DNA of 37,674 nt, taken from Ruminococcus sp. CAG:563 (GTDB taxonomy: Bacteria > Bacillota > Clostridia > Oscillospirales > Acutalibacteraceae). Below are positions 9,277 through 17,416 of this stretch, one piece after another (position 1 is the stretch's first letter; every line of letters starts with the position of its first letter). The notes under the pieces are model-generated. The model did not search any database and was not told the origin of the DNA. It saw nothing but the letters and a program-made list of their open reading frames with translations. Location of the stretch: NCBI GenBank assembly GCA_000434915.1, contig FR882088.1:128218-165891 (forward strand), read 5' to 3'. The position numbers were made by a program, and so were the translations under genes.

Positions 9277-9306
9277 ACGGAGGACTCGCTTGAGCCCTCC
9301 GTTTTT
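9277..9306 (+). terminator. Intrinsic terminator of the TIR/SIR2/SPFH cluster
   Basis: ACGGAGG pairs with CCTCCGT, and an inner CTC-GCTT-GAG extends the stem. TTTTT follows at once. It lies 16 nt after the stop of TIR protein B, with no terminator of similar strength anywhere in the five-gene run. The recombinase remnant on the other strand ends exactly at its right edge. Confidence 0.9.
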
Positions 9307-9720
9307 CTATGAAATATTCAGAACTTTGTCCATAGTTTCTGCTGCGGCTTGACTCATGCTGTCAAGGGAATGACCGTAAACGTTAAGAACCATTGTTCCG
9401 TCGCTATGTCCTAACCTTGTTGCAATGGATTTTATGTCAACATTGTTTTTAAGAAGCATAGTTGCACAAGTGTGGCGTAGGCCATGTAATTTAAGTCTGC
9501 GTATTCCGTTAGCGGCAAGAAATTTATTCCACCGCCTTGTAAAATTATTTGGATTGTCCGTCTGCCCGTCTTCACGGATTATAACTAAATCTGATAGGAA
9601 TTGAATACGGCCACAACGAAACAACACCTCTTTTGACCATGTGCGATAACGAAGAAATTCCTGTCGAGCTTGCTGACTTAAAAATATTTTTCGTTTACTG
9701 CTTTCTGCTTTTTGGGGTAT
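9307..9720 (-). pseudogene. C-terminal remnant of a tyrosine recombinase/integrase
   Basis: The minus strand encodes the catalytic C-terminus of a phage-type integrase. It has HGLRHTCATML (the HxxR box), TRLGHSDGTMVLNVYGH (the GH box and nucleophile tyrosine) and a stop at 9307. The frame stays open upstream past the internal ATG at 9627 to 9720, reading an integrase-like SSKRKIFLS stretch (the lysine hairpin region). A TAG at 9721-9723 then interrupts it. The first catalytic Arg region and the N-terminal DNA-binding domains are missing, about two thirds of a normal 350-400 aa integrase. Expression from the internal ATG would give a 106-aa fragment lacking essential residues. No att-like repeats or tRNA gene were seen nearby. 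Confidence 0.85.
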
Positions 9721-9842
9721 CTATATTGCAAGCTCTACGCGTTTGAATGTGTATTGACTAATTATGCTATATAATGTATAATTAACAAATACCGGTGTGG
9801 TTTGAATATGAATACGGTTTTGAGCAAAAGGAGACATGGCTT

Positions 9843-10808
9843 ATGAAAATTATATCATTTAAGGATATTGCCGATTTGAATGTTCAGCCTTTGATGTGCT
9901 TTGATTGGGCAGAAGCAATGATAAGAAGCAAGAAAGAAGCTCTGCTGCCTCCTAAAATAAGCTTGAAACCGTATGACGGAGTTTTTTGCAATGTCATGCC
10001 GAGCATAATCCCCGGTTCTGATAACACCAAATGGGGCGGGGTGAAGGTTGTAACACGATATCCGAATCGTGTCCCCAGTCTTGAAAGCCGTATTTTGCTG
10101 ATGAATGCAGACAGCGGAGAGTTCGTCGCTTTAATGGATGGAACATGGATTACCACTATGAGGACGGGAGCTGTTGCGGCGCACTCTATTATGCTTTTGG
10201 GCAAAAAAGATTTTGCTACAATCGGAATAATGGGATTGGGTAACGTGTCTCGTTCGACACTTTTAATTCTGGCCGACAAGCTTCAGGACAGAGAGTTTTA
10301 TGTAAAACTGCTCAGATACAAAGGTCAAGAGGAAGATTTTGCCAAAAGATTTGCAAGCTATAAGAATCTTTATTTTTCTTTTGTCGATACAGCAGAAGAA
10401 ATGGTTAAGGGCTCGGACGTAGTAATCTCCGGCGCAACATATCTGCCGAATGATGTTTGCCCGGATGAATATTTTGACAAGGGCGTTCTTGTGCAGCCGA
10501 TTCACACTCTCGGCTTTACGAATTGTGACCTGTTCTTTGACAAGGTGTTCGCAGATGACTTGGGACATGTTCGACATTTTAAAAATTTTGATAAATTTAA
10601 GCAGTTTGCCGAAGTCTGTGATGTTGTCAATGGTAATAAACCCGGTCGTGAGAATGATGACGAAAGAATTCTTGCTTATAATATCGGTGTATCTGTACAT
10701 GATATTTATTTTGCCGTTGCGATATATCATATGATGCAGGAAAGAGGTATCCTGGATTCTCTGAATGAAATAGATATGAATGATCCTACGGAAAAGTTTT
10801 GGGTTTGA
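9843..10808 (+). CDS. Ornithine cyclodeaminase/mu-crystallin family enzyme
   Basis: The protein has 321 aa, normal for this NAD(P)-dependent family. Family features are GGVKVVTRYP (66-75, substrate-binding Lys), MRTGAVAAHS (106-115, the conserved RTGA cofactor motif) and the Rossmann loop GIMGLGNVSRS (128-138). Members act as ornithine cyclodeaminase, alanine dehydrogenase, ketimine reductase or opine-type synthases such as SbnB, and the substrate cannot be read from sequence. The frame is open from 9795, but the ATG at 9843 follows an AAGGAG site and matches family N-termini. The downstream nucleotidyltransferase starts 25 nt later, so the two are probably co-transcribed and act on one small molecule. 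The 9721-9842 stretch between the recombinase remnant and this gene is A+T-rich. It contains a TATAAT at 9770-9775 but no properly spaced -35. Confidence 0.85.
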   Translation: MKIISFKDIADLNVQPLMCFDWAEAMIRSKKEALLPPKISLKPYDGVFCNVMPSIIPGSDNTKWGGVKVVTRYPNRVPSLESRILLMNADSGEFVALMDGTWITTMRTGAVAAHSIMLLGKKDFATIGIMGLGNVSRSTLLILADKLQDREFYVKLLRYKGQEEDFAKRFASYKNLYFSFVDTAEEMVKGSDVVISGATYLPNDVCPDEYFDKGVLVQPIHTLGFTNCDLFFDKVFADDLGHVRHFKNFDKFKQFAEVCDVVNGNKPGRENDDERILAYNIGVSVHDIYFAVAIYHMMQERGILDSLNEIDMNDPTEKFWV

Positions 10809-10833
10809 AAATTCACGCAAAAAGGAGAAAGCT

Positions 10834-11529
10834 ATGGAAAATGCAATCTTGATGGCCTCGGGCATGGGAACGAGGATGTTGCCGCTTACAGAAATTACCC
10901 CCAAGCCGTTGATAACGGTGAATGGCAAACCCATGATTGAAACGATTATAGATGGTCTCGAAAAAAGAGGGGTAGAGACTATTACTGTGGTTGTAGGATA
11001 TCTCGGAGAGCAGTTTGACTACTTAACACAAAAATATCCCAACCTTGTTTTGGTTAGGAATCATGTATACGAAACTATTAACAACATTTCTTCTGTATAT
11101 GCAGCTAAAGATGTCTTGCTAAAAAGCGATTGCTTTATCTGCGAAGCAGATTTGTTTGTTTCGGATATATCAATTTTTACCGACGAACTGAAAGATTCCT
11201 GCTATTATGGTAAAATGGTAGAAGGACACTCCGATGATTGGGTGTTTGAACAGGATGAGGACGGATTTATAACACGAGTTGGTAAAGTCGGAGATAATTG
11301 CTACAATATGACAGGTATAGCTTTCTTCAAAAAAGAGGACGCCAAGGTACTGTATAAGGCAATAGAAGCCGAATATGGAATTCCGGGACATGAAAATTGG
11401 TTCTGGGATGATGTCGTTAATAGGCATATTGATGAATTTAAGCTAAGAGTTCATCCGGTCAGAGCCGATCAAATTATAGAAATCGATACAGCGGCTGAGC
11501 TTGAAACGGTTAGATCGGCACTAAAGTAA
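10834..11529 (+). CDS. LicC-like nucleotidyltransferase (phosphocholine cytidylyltransferase type)
   Basis: The protein has 231 aa and a GT-A-like NTP-transferase fold. The nucleotide-binding signature is MASGMGTRMLP (7-17) with K24 in TPKPL. GYLGEQFDYL, NNISSVYAAKD and CEADLFVS follow the order seen in LicC-type CTP:phosphocholine cytidylyltransferases, and GHENWFWDDV matches their C-terminal region. Such enzymes activate phosphocholine or related phospho-amines and phosphonates for surface polymers. No choline kinase or LicD-like transferase is in the window, so the substrate is open. AAGGAG lies before the ATG at 10834. The same frame extends upstream into the preceding gene, but that start has no ribosome site. 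An intrinsic terminator follows. Confidence 0.8.
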   Translation: MENAILMASGMGTRMLPLTEITPKPLITVNGKPMIETIIDGLEKRGVETITVVVGYLGEQFDYLTQKYPNLVLVRNHVYETINNISSVYAAKDVLLKSDCFICEADLFVSDISIFTDELKDSCYYGKMVEGHSDDWVFEQDEDGFITRVGKVGDNCYNMTGIAFFKKEDAKVLYKAIEAEYGIPGHENWFWDDVVNRHIDEFKLRVHPVRADQIIEIDTAAELETVRSALK

Positions 11530-11582
11530 AATATAAAGTTTTGGTCGTTTTATCTAATCTTAAGCCCCGAAACCATAAATCA

Positions 11583-11620
11583 CAAAAAATCTACGCATTA
11601 TGCATTGCGTAGATTTTTTT
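11583..11620 (+). terminator. Intrinsic terminator after the LicC-like gene
   Basis: AAAATCTACGCA and TGCGTAGATTTT form a perfect stem with a short TTATGCAT loop, followed by a run of T. The A-run on the left lets it work in both directions, so it may also stop minus-strand transcripts from the LysR gene. The rest of 11530-11739 shows no gene. Confidence 0.9.
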
Positions 11621-11739
11621 AGGACCATTGATATACAGGGGATTTAGTGCTTTTTAATCGCCGATATATAACATTATTATTTAATACGTCAGTGATTTCA
11701 TAATAACTGTAATTATTGACGTGCCAAAACAATTTGCAT

Positions 11740-12627
11740 TTATATATTTCTCTGTTCGAGGATCATTCGCTCAAGCTCTTTTGAGGCCATGCTGAGCGAC
11801 TGGTCCTTTCTTTTTATGAGTACAACGCTTCGCTCGGGGATTTTTTCCTTTAGGTCGATTATGCAGACATTGTTTTTCTCTTGCAAGAATTCCTCCGGCA
11901 CAAAGCCGATTCCGAGATCTGCTTCAACCATGGGCAGGATTTGATCTGCGGTGAAGGCTTCAATGTCCGGCTGAAACGGCAGTCCGTGAGCTGTGAAAAG
12001 CTTGGAATAAAATTCAAAGGATTTTGTATTCGTACCGAGTGAGATAAGCGGATAATCAAGAAACTCGGAAAGCGAGACTTTTCTGCCGATAAGAGATGAA
12101 AATGACTTTGAGCATACGGCAACCTCATTGACGGGTTTGACGGTTGTTTCCGAAAGAGATGCTGAACGAACAGTCGGAGTTGTGACAACGGCAATATCGG
12201 CAGTTCCCTCTCTCAGCGCCGCAACGGCTTGCGGAGTTGAATGGTTACTGATTTTAATATGTATACCGGGGTAAAGCATACGGTATTTTTTTAGAACGGG
12301 CAGAAGCAGGCAGTGCAGTGCGACCTCACTGGCGGCTACATAGACCGTGCCCGTTTGCATATTTCTACTTTCGGTCAGTTCGGCTTCACCGGCTTCAATG
12401 TGCTCAAAAGCAATACGGATATGACTGTACAGCCGCTCTCCTTCAGGTGTCAGCTTCATTCCGCTGTGACTTCTGAGAAACAGCGGACACCCAAGCTCAC
12501 TCTCAAGGTTCTTTATTGAACGTGTGAGATTCGGCTGATTATTTAATAAAAGTTTTGCCGCTTGAGTGATATTGCCATACTTAGCAACATAATAAAAAAT
12601 TCTGTAATAGTCATAGCTGATATACAT
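11740..12627 (-). CDS. LysR-family transcriptional regulator
   Basis: The protein has 295 aa. The N-terminal winged helix-turn-helix covers residues 1-62 (YYVAKYGNITQAAKLL, then QPNLTRSIKNLESELGC and LFLRSHSGMKLTPEG, the standard LysR sequence). The rest is the periplasmic-binding-protein-like effector domain (about 90-290). The ATG at 12627 is chosen because GAGGTGG precedes it and it fits LysR N-termini. An upstream in-frame ATG would add 16 hydrophobic residues without support. It is transcribed away from the aminotransferase operon across a 140 bp gap holding a promoter and a 6-bp dyad. The usual LysR pattern suggests it controls that operon and itself, with an effector probably linked to aspartate or nitrogen metabolism (inferred). 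Confidence 0.93.
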   Translation of the reverse strand: MYISYDYYRIFYYVAKYGNITQAAKLLLNNQPNLTRSIKNLESELGCPLFLRSHSGMKLTPEGERLYSHIRIAFEHIEAGEAELTESRNMQTGTVYVAASEVALHCLLLPVLKKYRMLYPGIHIKISNHSTPQAVAALREGTADIAVVTTPTVRSASLSETTVKPVNEVAVCSKSFSSLIGRKVSLSEFLDYPLISLGTNTKSFEFYSKLFTAHGLPFQPDIEAFTADQILPMVEADLGIGFVPEEFLQEKNNVCIIDLKEKIPERSVVLIKRKDQSLSMASKELERMILEQRNI

Positions 12628-12654
12628 AAAGCCACCTCGTATATACAAAAATGA

Positions 12655-12676
12655 TATGATAAACATATAAATCATA
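12655..12676. promoter_or_regulatory. Candidate LysR operator dyad
   Basis: TATGAT (12655-12660) and ATCATA (12671-12676) are perfect inverted repeats separated by 10 bp. The dyad lies between the LysR start and the -35 box of the divergent operon. The A+T-rich arms and position fit an activator site just upstream of -35. The exact T-N11-A core is not obvious. Confidence 0.5.
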
Positions 12677-12679
12677 GAT

Positions 12680-12708
12680 TTTACATATAGCTACAAGCGC
12701 ATTATAAT
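12680..12708 (+). promoter_or_regulatory. Promoter for the aminotransferase-argG-purA operon
   Basis: A TTTACA -35 box (12680-12685) and a TATAAT -10 box (12703-12708) are separated by 17 bp. This is a near-consensus sigma-A promoter about 60 bp before the aminotransferase start. The candidate LysR dyad ends 3 bp before the -35. Confidence 0.7.
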
Positions 12709-12767
12709 ATAGCCGTACTTGAAAGTCAAGGACAATTATTAATCGGATTTTAAGGGTCGTGTTACTG

Positions 12768-14054
12768 ATGAATTACAAGAATGCAGATATGTCGGTGTTG
12801 GCTGATGAAATGAAAGACTGTCAGAAGAGGCTTGACGAATATGTTAAGAGCGGTATTTCACTTGACCTTTCACGCGGTAAGCCGTCCGCGGAACAGCTTG
12901 AGCTGTCGCTGAAAATGCTTGACGTATTGGATCATCGCAGCATTCTTGACAGCGAAAACGGAACAGACTGCCGTAATTACGGCGGACTTGACGGCATTCC
13001 TGAGGCTAAACGTCTGCTGGCTCATATTATGGGTACACATTCGGCGAATACAATTGTCGGCGGAAACAGCAGCCTTACAATGATGTTTCAGATTATTAGC
13101 CACGGCATGACGGACGGAATATGCGGCAATACTCCGTGGCAGGAGGTCAAGGACCGCAAGTTTCTTTGCCCTGTCCCCGGATATGACCGCCATTTTGCAA
13201 TAACCGAGCATTTTGGCTTTGAGCTTGTTCCTGTAAAGATGAACGATGACGGACCCGACATGGACGAGGTCGAGGAACTTATTAAGGACGATAAGGTTAA
13301 GGGCATATGGTGCGTTCCGAAGTATCAGAATCCGATGGGTATTGTTTTCAGCGATGAGGTGGTTCGCCGTTTTGCACATCTGAAACCCGCGGCAGAGGAT
13401 TTCCGTATTTTCTGGGACAACGCATATTGCGTTCACAATTTTGACGGCGAATGCGCTGAGATCCCCGATATAATCGAAGAATGTCAGAAAGCAGGAAACG
13501 CAGACCTGGTCTATGAGTTCTGCTCAACGAGTAAGATAACTTTTCCGGGTGCAGGTATTTCGGCTGTTGCTTCAAGTCCTGCAAACCTTATTGATCTCAA
13601 GGCATTTTTAAAATATGCAACGATCGGTCCCGACAAGCTTAATCAGCTCCAGCACGCAAGGTTCTTTAAGAGCAGTGCCGGACTTCGTTTACATATGAAA
13701 AAGCACGCTTCAATTCTCAAACCGAAATTTGACGCTGTGTATGAAACGCTTGATAGGGAGTTAGGCGACAGCGGAATTGCCGACTGGACAAAGCCGACGG
13801 GCGGATATTTTCTTTCTTTCAACACCATGCCCGGCTGTGCGTCAAAGGTAGTTAAAATGTGCGCCGACTGCGGAGTGAAATTTACACCGGCAGGTTCGAC
13901 CTATCCTCACGGTATTGACCCCGAAGACAGAAATATAAGGCTGGCACCGTCATTTGCAACGGTTGAGGAAATAACCAAGGCTATCACAATTTTAAGCCTT
14001 TGCACAAAGATTGTTACGATTGAAAAGATGTTGAAGGAAAGTGACCCTGCGTGA
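12768..14054 (+). CDS. Aspartate aminotransferase, class Ic/MocR-like fold
   Basis: The 428-aa PLP enzyme belongs to the Aminotran_MocR group (PF12897), characterised members of which are aspartate aminotransferases of subgroup Ic. LDLSRGKPS near the N-terminus binds substrate. PKYQNPMG holds the conserved Asn, FWDNAY the PLP-ring Asp (D217), and FCSTSKITFPGAG the Schiff-base lysine (K256). It would interconvert aspartate and oxaloacetate with glutamate/2-oxoglutarate in the cytosol. Despite the name, there is no DNA-binding domain. The ATG at 12768 is preferred over a GTG at 12759, which lies on top of the AAGGG ribosome site. It is the first gene of a four-gene operon, divergent from LysR, whose members argG and purA both consume aspartate. 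Confidence 0.85.
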   Translation: MNYKNADMSVLADEMKDCQKRLDEYVKSGISLDLSRGKPSAEQLELSLKMLDVLDHRSILDSENGTDCRNYGGLDGIPEAKRLLAHIMGTHSANTIVGGNSSLTMMFQIISHGMTDGICGNTPWQEVKDRKFLCPVPGYDRHFAITEHFGFELVPVKMNDDGPDMDEVEELIKDDKVKGIWCVPKYQNPMGIVFSDEVVRRFAHLKPAAEDFRIFWDNAYCVHNFDGECAEIPDIIEECQKAGNADLVYEFCSTSKITFPGAGISAVASSPANLIDLKAFLKYATIGPDKLNQLQHARFFKSSAGLRLHMKKHASILKPKFDAVYETLDRELGDSGIADWTKPTGGYFLSFNTMPGCASKVVKMCADCGVKFTPAGSTYPHGIDPEDRNIRLAPSFATVEEITKAITILSLCTKIVTIEKMLKESDPA

Positions 14055-14725
14055 GCGAGATTAAGCATTTTCACGGTCAGATGTCAGACCATTTCCGCAC
14101 GGCTTTGTTCATCATACTTTCGGGCGGATTTCAGGATGCATATACTTATATTTCTCGTGGCGGAGTTTTTGCAAATGCACAGACAGGCAATATTGTTTTG
14201 ATGAGTTCGGCAATGTTTGACGGCGACGCAAGCAGAATTCTTAAATATCTCATTCCTGTCGTTTCGTTTATATTAGGTATAGCTACCGCCGAGGTTGTGC
14301 ATATGCACTTCAAGCATTATGAAAAAATACATTGGCGGCAAATAATACTGTTTTCCGAGATTATTCTGCTGCTCGTTGTAGGATTTCTTCCGCATAGAGT
14401 GGATTATCTCGCAAATGCACTCGTTTCTTATGTGTGTGCCCTACAGGTTCAGACGTTCCATAAGGTGAGAGGCCACGCCTACGCAAGCACAATGTGTATC
14501 GGAAACATGAGAAGCGGCACGGAGGCACTGTGTGTATATTATCACACGCACGATAAAGAGGTGCTCAAAAAAGCACTGACGTATTTCTCGGTCATTTTAG
14601 TCTTTGCCGTCGGTGCGGGAATCGGCAGCTTTGTAACAAGGATTGCAGGCGACAAATCAATTTGGATTTGCTGCGTCCTGTTGTCGATAAGCTTCGGTAT
14701 GATGTTTGTACCGGAAAAAGAATAA
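14051..14725 (+). CDS. YoaK-like DUF1275 membrane protein
   Basis: The protein has 224 aa and about six hydrophobic segments. The N-terminal SGGFQDAYTYISRGGVFANAQTGNIVLM is in parts the DUF1275 hallmark, with Asp and the TGN turn in the first membrane helix, and RGHAYASTMCIGNMRSG repeats a similar turn in the second half. The family is a set of bacterial inner-membrane proteins (B. subtilis YoaK) without an established transport substrate. It starts at a GTG whose last two bases are part of the aminotransferase stop codon (4-nt overlap), so translational coupling is likely. It ends 16 nt before argG. Its place between aspartate enzymes suggests transport of a related metabolite, but this is speculative. 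Confidence 0.85.
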   Translation: MSEIKHFHGQMSDHFRTALFIILSGGFQDAYTYISRGGVFANAQTGNIVLMSSAMFDGDASRILKYLIPVVSFILGIATAEVVHMHFKHYEKIHWRQIILFSEIILLLVVGFLPHRVDYLANALVSYVCALQVQTFHKVRGHAYASTMCIGNMRSGTEALCVYYHTHDKEVLKKALTYFSVILVFAVGAGIGSFVTRIAGDKSIWICCVLLSISFGMMFVPEKE

Positions 14726-14741
14726 AAGGAGTTTTTGAAAG

Positions 14742-15965
14742 ATGGGCAAGATTAAAAAAGTTGTACTGGCATATTCCGGAGGTCTCGATACCTCAATTAT
14801 CATTCCGTGGCTTAAAGAAAATTACGGTAACTGCGAGGTTATTGCCGTTTGTGCAAATGTCGGTCAGACGGGTGAGCTTGACGGACTTGAGAAAAGGGCA
14901 AAGGCGAGCGGAGCTTCAAAGCTTTACATTGAAGATTTGACAGACGAGTTCGTTGATGATTATGTAATTCCGACCATGCAGGCGGGTGCAGATTATGAGG
15001 GTTATCTCCTCGGTACAAGCTTTGCGAGACCCGTAATCGCAAAGAGACTTGTTGAAATTGCTAAGGCCGAAGACGCAGACGCTATTTGCCACGGCAGCAC
15101 AGGTAAGGGCAACGATCAGGTTCGTTTTGAGCTTGCGGTTATGCACTTTGCTCCGAAAATGAAGATTATTACCCCGTGGCGTGAATGGGATATTCAGAGC
15201 CGTGATGAGGAAATCGACTATGCCGAGGCGCACAATATTCCTCTTAAAATCAGCCGTGAGACAAACTATTCAAAGGATAAAAATCTTTGGCATTTGAGCC
15301 ATGAGGGTCTCGATCTTGAGGATCCGTCAAACGAGCCGCAGTATGAGAAACACGGGTTCCTTGAGCTTGGCGTTTTCCCGACTCAAGCACCCAACAAGTC
15401 GGAATATGTCGAAATTGATTTTAAAAAGGGCGTTCCGATTAAGCTGAACGGCAAGATGGAAAAAGCATCCGAAATAATAAAAGAATTGAACCAGATTGGC
15501 GGTAAGAACGGTATCGGTCTTTATGACGTTGTTGAAAACCGTCTTGTTGGAATGAAATCGAGAGGCGTTTATGAGACCCCGGGCGGAACAATTCTTTACC
15601 GTGCCCATGAAGTCCTTGAAACGCTTGTTCTTGACAGAGATACGCTTCATAAGAAGAAGGAGCTTGCTGTTACCTTCGGTGAGCTTGTCTATGACGGAAA
15701 ATGGTTCACTCCGCTTCGTCATGCGCTTTCTGCTTTTGTTGAGGATACTCAGCAGAATGTTACCGGTAAGGTTCGTTTGAGACTCTATAAGGGTAATATT
15801 ATTAACGCCGGCGTTTGGTCGCCGTACTCACTCTATCGTGAGGATATTGCAACATTCGATGCCGGCGGAGAATACCGTCAGTCGGATGCGACAGGATTTA
15901 TCAGCATTTACGGCCTGCCGACAAGAGTTCAGGCAACCGTTGATGAAGAAAATAAAAATAAATAA
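14742..15965 (+). CDS. argG: Argininosuccinate synthase
   Basis: The 407-aa protein has the expected length. It joins citrulline and aspartate using ATP to give argininosuccinate in arginine synthesis. The ATP-pyrophosphatase loop is LAYSGGLDTSI (9-19). HGSTGKGNDQVRFE, the catalytic and citrulline-binding stretch, and ETNYSKDKNLWHLSHEG are both conserved in the family. An AAAGGAG site precedes the ATG. argH is not in the window. The genes around it supply aspartate (aminotransferase) or use it in parallel (purA), and the gap to purA is only 18 nt, so regulation is probably shared rather than by a private arginine operator, none of which I could see. Confidence 0.97.
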   Translation: MGKIKKVVLAYSGGLDTSIIIPWLKENYGNCEVIAVCANVGQTGELDGLEKRAKASGASKLYIEDLTDEFVDDYVIPTMQAGADYEGYLLGTSFARPVIAKRLVEIAKAEDADAICHGSTGKGNDQVRFELAVMHFAPKMKIITPWREWDIQSRDEEIDYAEAHNIPLKISRETNYSKDKNLWHLSHEGLDLEDPSNEPQYEKHGFLELGVFPTQAPNKSEYVEIDFKKGVPIKLNGKMEKASEIIKELNQIGGKNGIGLYDVVENRLVGMKSRGVYETPGGTILYRAHEVLETLVLDRDTLHKKKELAVTFGELVYDGKWFTPLRHALSAFVEDTQQNVTGKVRLRLYKGNIINAGVWSPYSLYREDIATFDAGGEYRQSDATGFISIYGLPTRVQATVDEENKNK

Positions 15966-15983
15966 TCAAAGGAGAAGATCAAT

Positions 15984-17255
15984 ATGCTTTCAGCAGTTGT
16001 AGGAATTAACTGGGGTGACGAGGGTAAGGGTCGAATTGTCGATTATCTCGCACCGAAATACGATGTTGTTTCAAGATATCAGGGCGGCAACAATGCAGGC
16101 CATACAGTTGTTAATGACAAGGGCAAGTTTATTCTTAACCTTTTGCCCTCGGGAATTCTTCAGGACGGAACGGTTAATGTCCTCGGAACAGGAATGGTAA
16201 TTGATATTGAACACCTTGTCAATGAAATCGGCAAGCTGCGTGAGGGCGGAATCAAGATTTCTCCCAAAAATCTCAAAATCAGCGACCGTGCAACGATTTG
16301 TATGCCGTATCACCGCTTGCAGGATTGCCTTGAGGAGGACAGACTTTCAGATAAAAAGTTCGGTTCAACAAGACGAGGTATAGGACCTGTTTATTCGGAT
16401 AAATACATGAAAAAGACCATTCGTATGGGTGACCTCTTTGACCTTGAAAGAATCAAGGAGCATCTTTATGACATTGTTGAGTGGAAAAATCTTATAATAG
16501 TCGGCGGATATCACCATGAACCGATTGATGCCGAGGAGATGTACAACTGGCTCAAAACCTACGGCGAACCGCTGCTTCCATATATTTGCGACACGTCGGA
16601 ATACCTCACAAAGGCAGCAAACGAGAATAAAAACATTCTTTTTGAAGCTCAGCTCGGTGCAATGAGAGATATCGATTTCGGCATTTATCCCTACACTTCA
16701 TCCTCAAACAGCATTTCTGCATTTTCGACAATAGGTGCGGGTATTCCGCAATGCAAGCTTGATGAATGCATAGGCATCATGAAAGCGTATTCAACCTGTG
16801 TCGGCGAAGGTCCGTTTACCTGTGAGCTTTTCGGCGATGAGGCGGAGAAGCTTCGAAAGGCCGGCAATGAATACGGAGCCGCTACCGGCAGACCGAGAAG
16901 AGTCGGCGGATTTGATATCGTTGCTTCAAAATACGGCGTAAGAGTTCAGAACGCAACTTATATTGCGCTGACTAAGCTTGACGTGCTTTCCTATATGGAC
17001 AAGATACCCGTCTGCGTTGCATATGAATATGACGGAAAAACTATAGACTCCTTCCCGTCCGGCAATGTGCTAAACAAAGCAGTGCCTGTCTATGAGTATC
17101 TTGACGGTTGGAAAGAGGATATCTCAAAGTGTCGTTCATATTCGGAGCTTCCGGAGAACGCACGCAAATATATTGAATACATTGAAAAGAATGTTGGTTG
17201 TAAAATTAAGTATATTTCCGTCGGTGCAGAAAGAGACGCTTTGATTGAAAAATAA
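15984..17255 (+). CDS. purA: Adenylosuccinate synthetase
   Basis: The 423-aa enzyme condenses IMP with aspartate using GTP to form adenylosuccinate, the committed step to AMP. The N-terminal GINWGDEGKGRIVD (7-20) holds the catalytic Asp and GTP loop (most homologues read QWGDEGKGK). GGNNAGHTV carries the catalytic His. GIGPVYSDK and TGRPRRVGGFD are the IMP and aspartate-binding stretches. The gene follows argG by 18 nt with an AAAGGAG site and is followed by a terminator. purB is not in the window. It is the last gene of the aspartate-linked operon. Confidence 0.97.
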   Translation: MLSAVVGINWGDEGKGRIVDYLAPKYDVVSRYQGGNNAGHTVVNDKGKFILNLLPSGILQDGTVNVLGTGMVIDIEHLVNEIGKLREGGIKISPKNLKISDRATICMPYHRLQDCLEEDRLSDKKFGSTRRGIGPVYSDKYMKKTIRMGDLFDLERIKEHLYDIVEWKNLIIVGGYHHEPIDAEEMYNWLKTYGEPLLPYICDTSEYLTKAANENKNILFEAQLGAMRDIDFGIYPYTSSSNSISAFSTIGAGIPQCKLDECIGIMKAYSTCVGEGPFTCELFGDEAEKLRKAGNEYGAATGRPRRVGGFDIVASKYGVRVQNATYIALTKLDVLSYMDKIPVCVAYEYDGKTIDSFPSGNVLNKAVPVYEYLDGWKEDISKCRSYSELPENARKYIEYIEKNVGCKIKYISVGAERDALIEK

Positions 17256-17277
17256 ACCTTCAATATTACCTAAGCAA

Positions 17278-17320
17278 AAGGCCTGTTGCACATCATTAAA
17301 TGATTGGCAACAGGTTTTTT
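17278..17320 (+). terminator. Intrinsic terminator after purA
   Basis: CCTGTTGC (17282-17289) pairs with GCAACAGG (17307-17314), with an inner ATCATT/ATGAT extension and TTTTTT at 17315-17320. It closes the four-gene operon. Confidence 0.9.
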
Positions 17321-17416
17321 GTTAATTTTTTTGAATTTTTTATTGTCGAAAAAAACAGCGAATTTATTTGTGCTTTGTGTTAATCCGAGTACATATTTAA
17401 TAGCTTTGAAAAGAGG

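Noticed and set aside
2051..9306. Diversity-generating retroelement or retron near the DUF6273-like domain
   Set aside because: No reverse transcriptase motif (YxDD) in any plausible gene and no template/variable repeat pair was seen.
9754..9775. TTGACT plus TATAAT as a promoter for the cyclodeaminase-family gene
   Set aside because: The boxes are only 10 bp apart, too close for a sigma-A promoter; at most the TATAAT is used with a weak -35.
9250..9850. tRNA gene or attachment site beside the integrase remnant
   Set aside because: No cloverleaf-like sequence or matching direct repeats were found in the flanks.
10263..10934. 223-codon minus-strand open frame
   Set aside because: It lies opposite the cyclodeaminase-family gene and the next start; no motif, low-complexity hydrophobic composition, no ribosome site.
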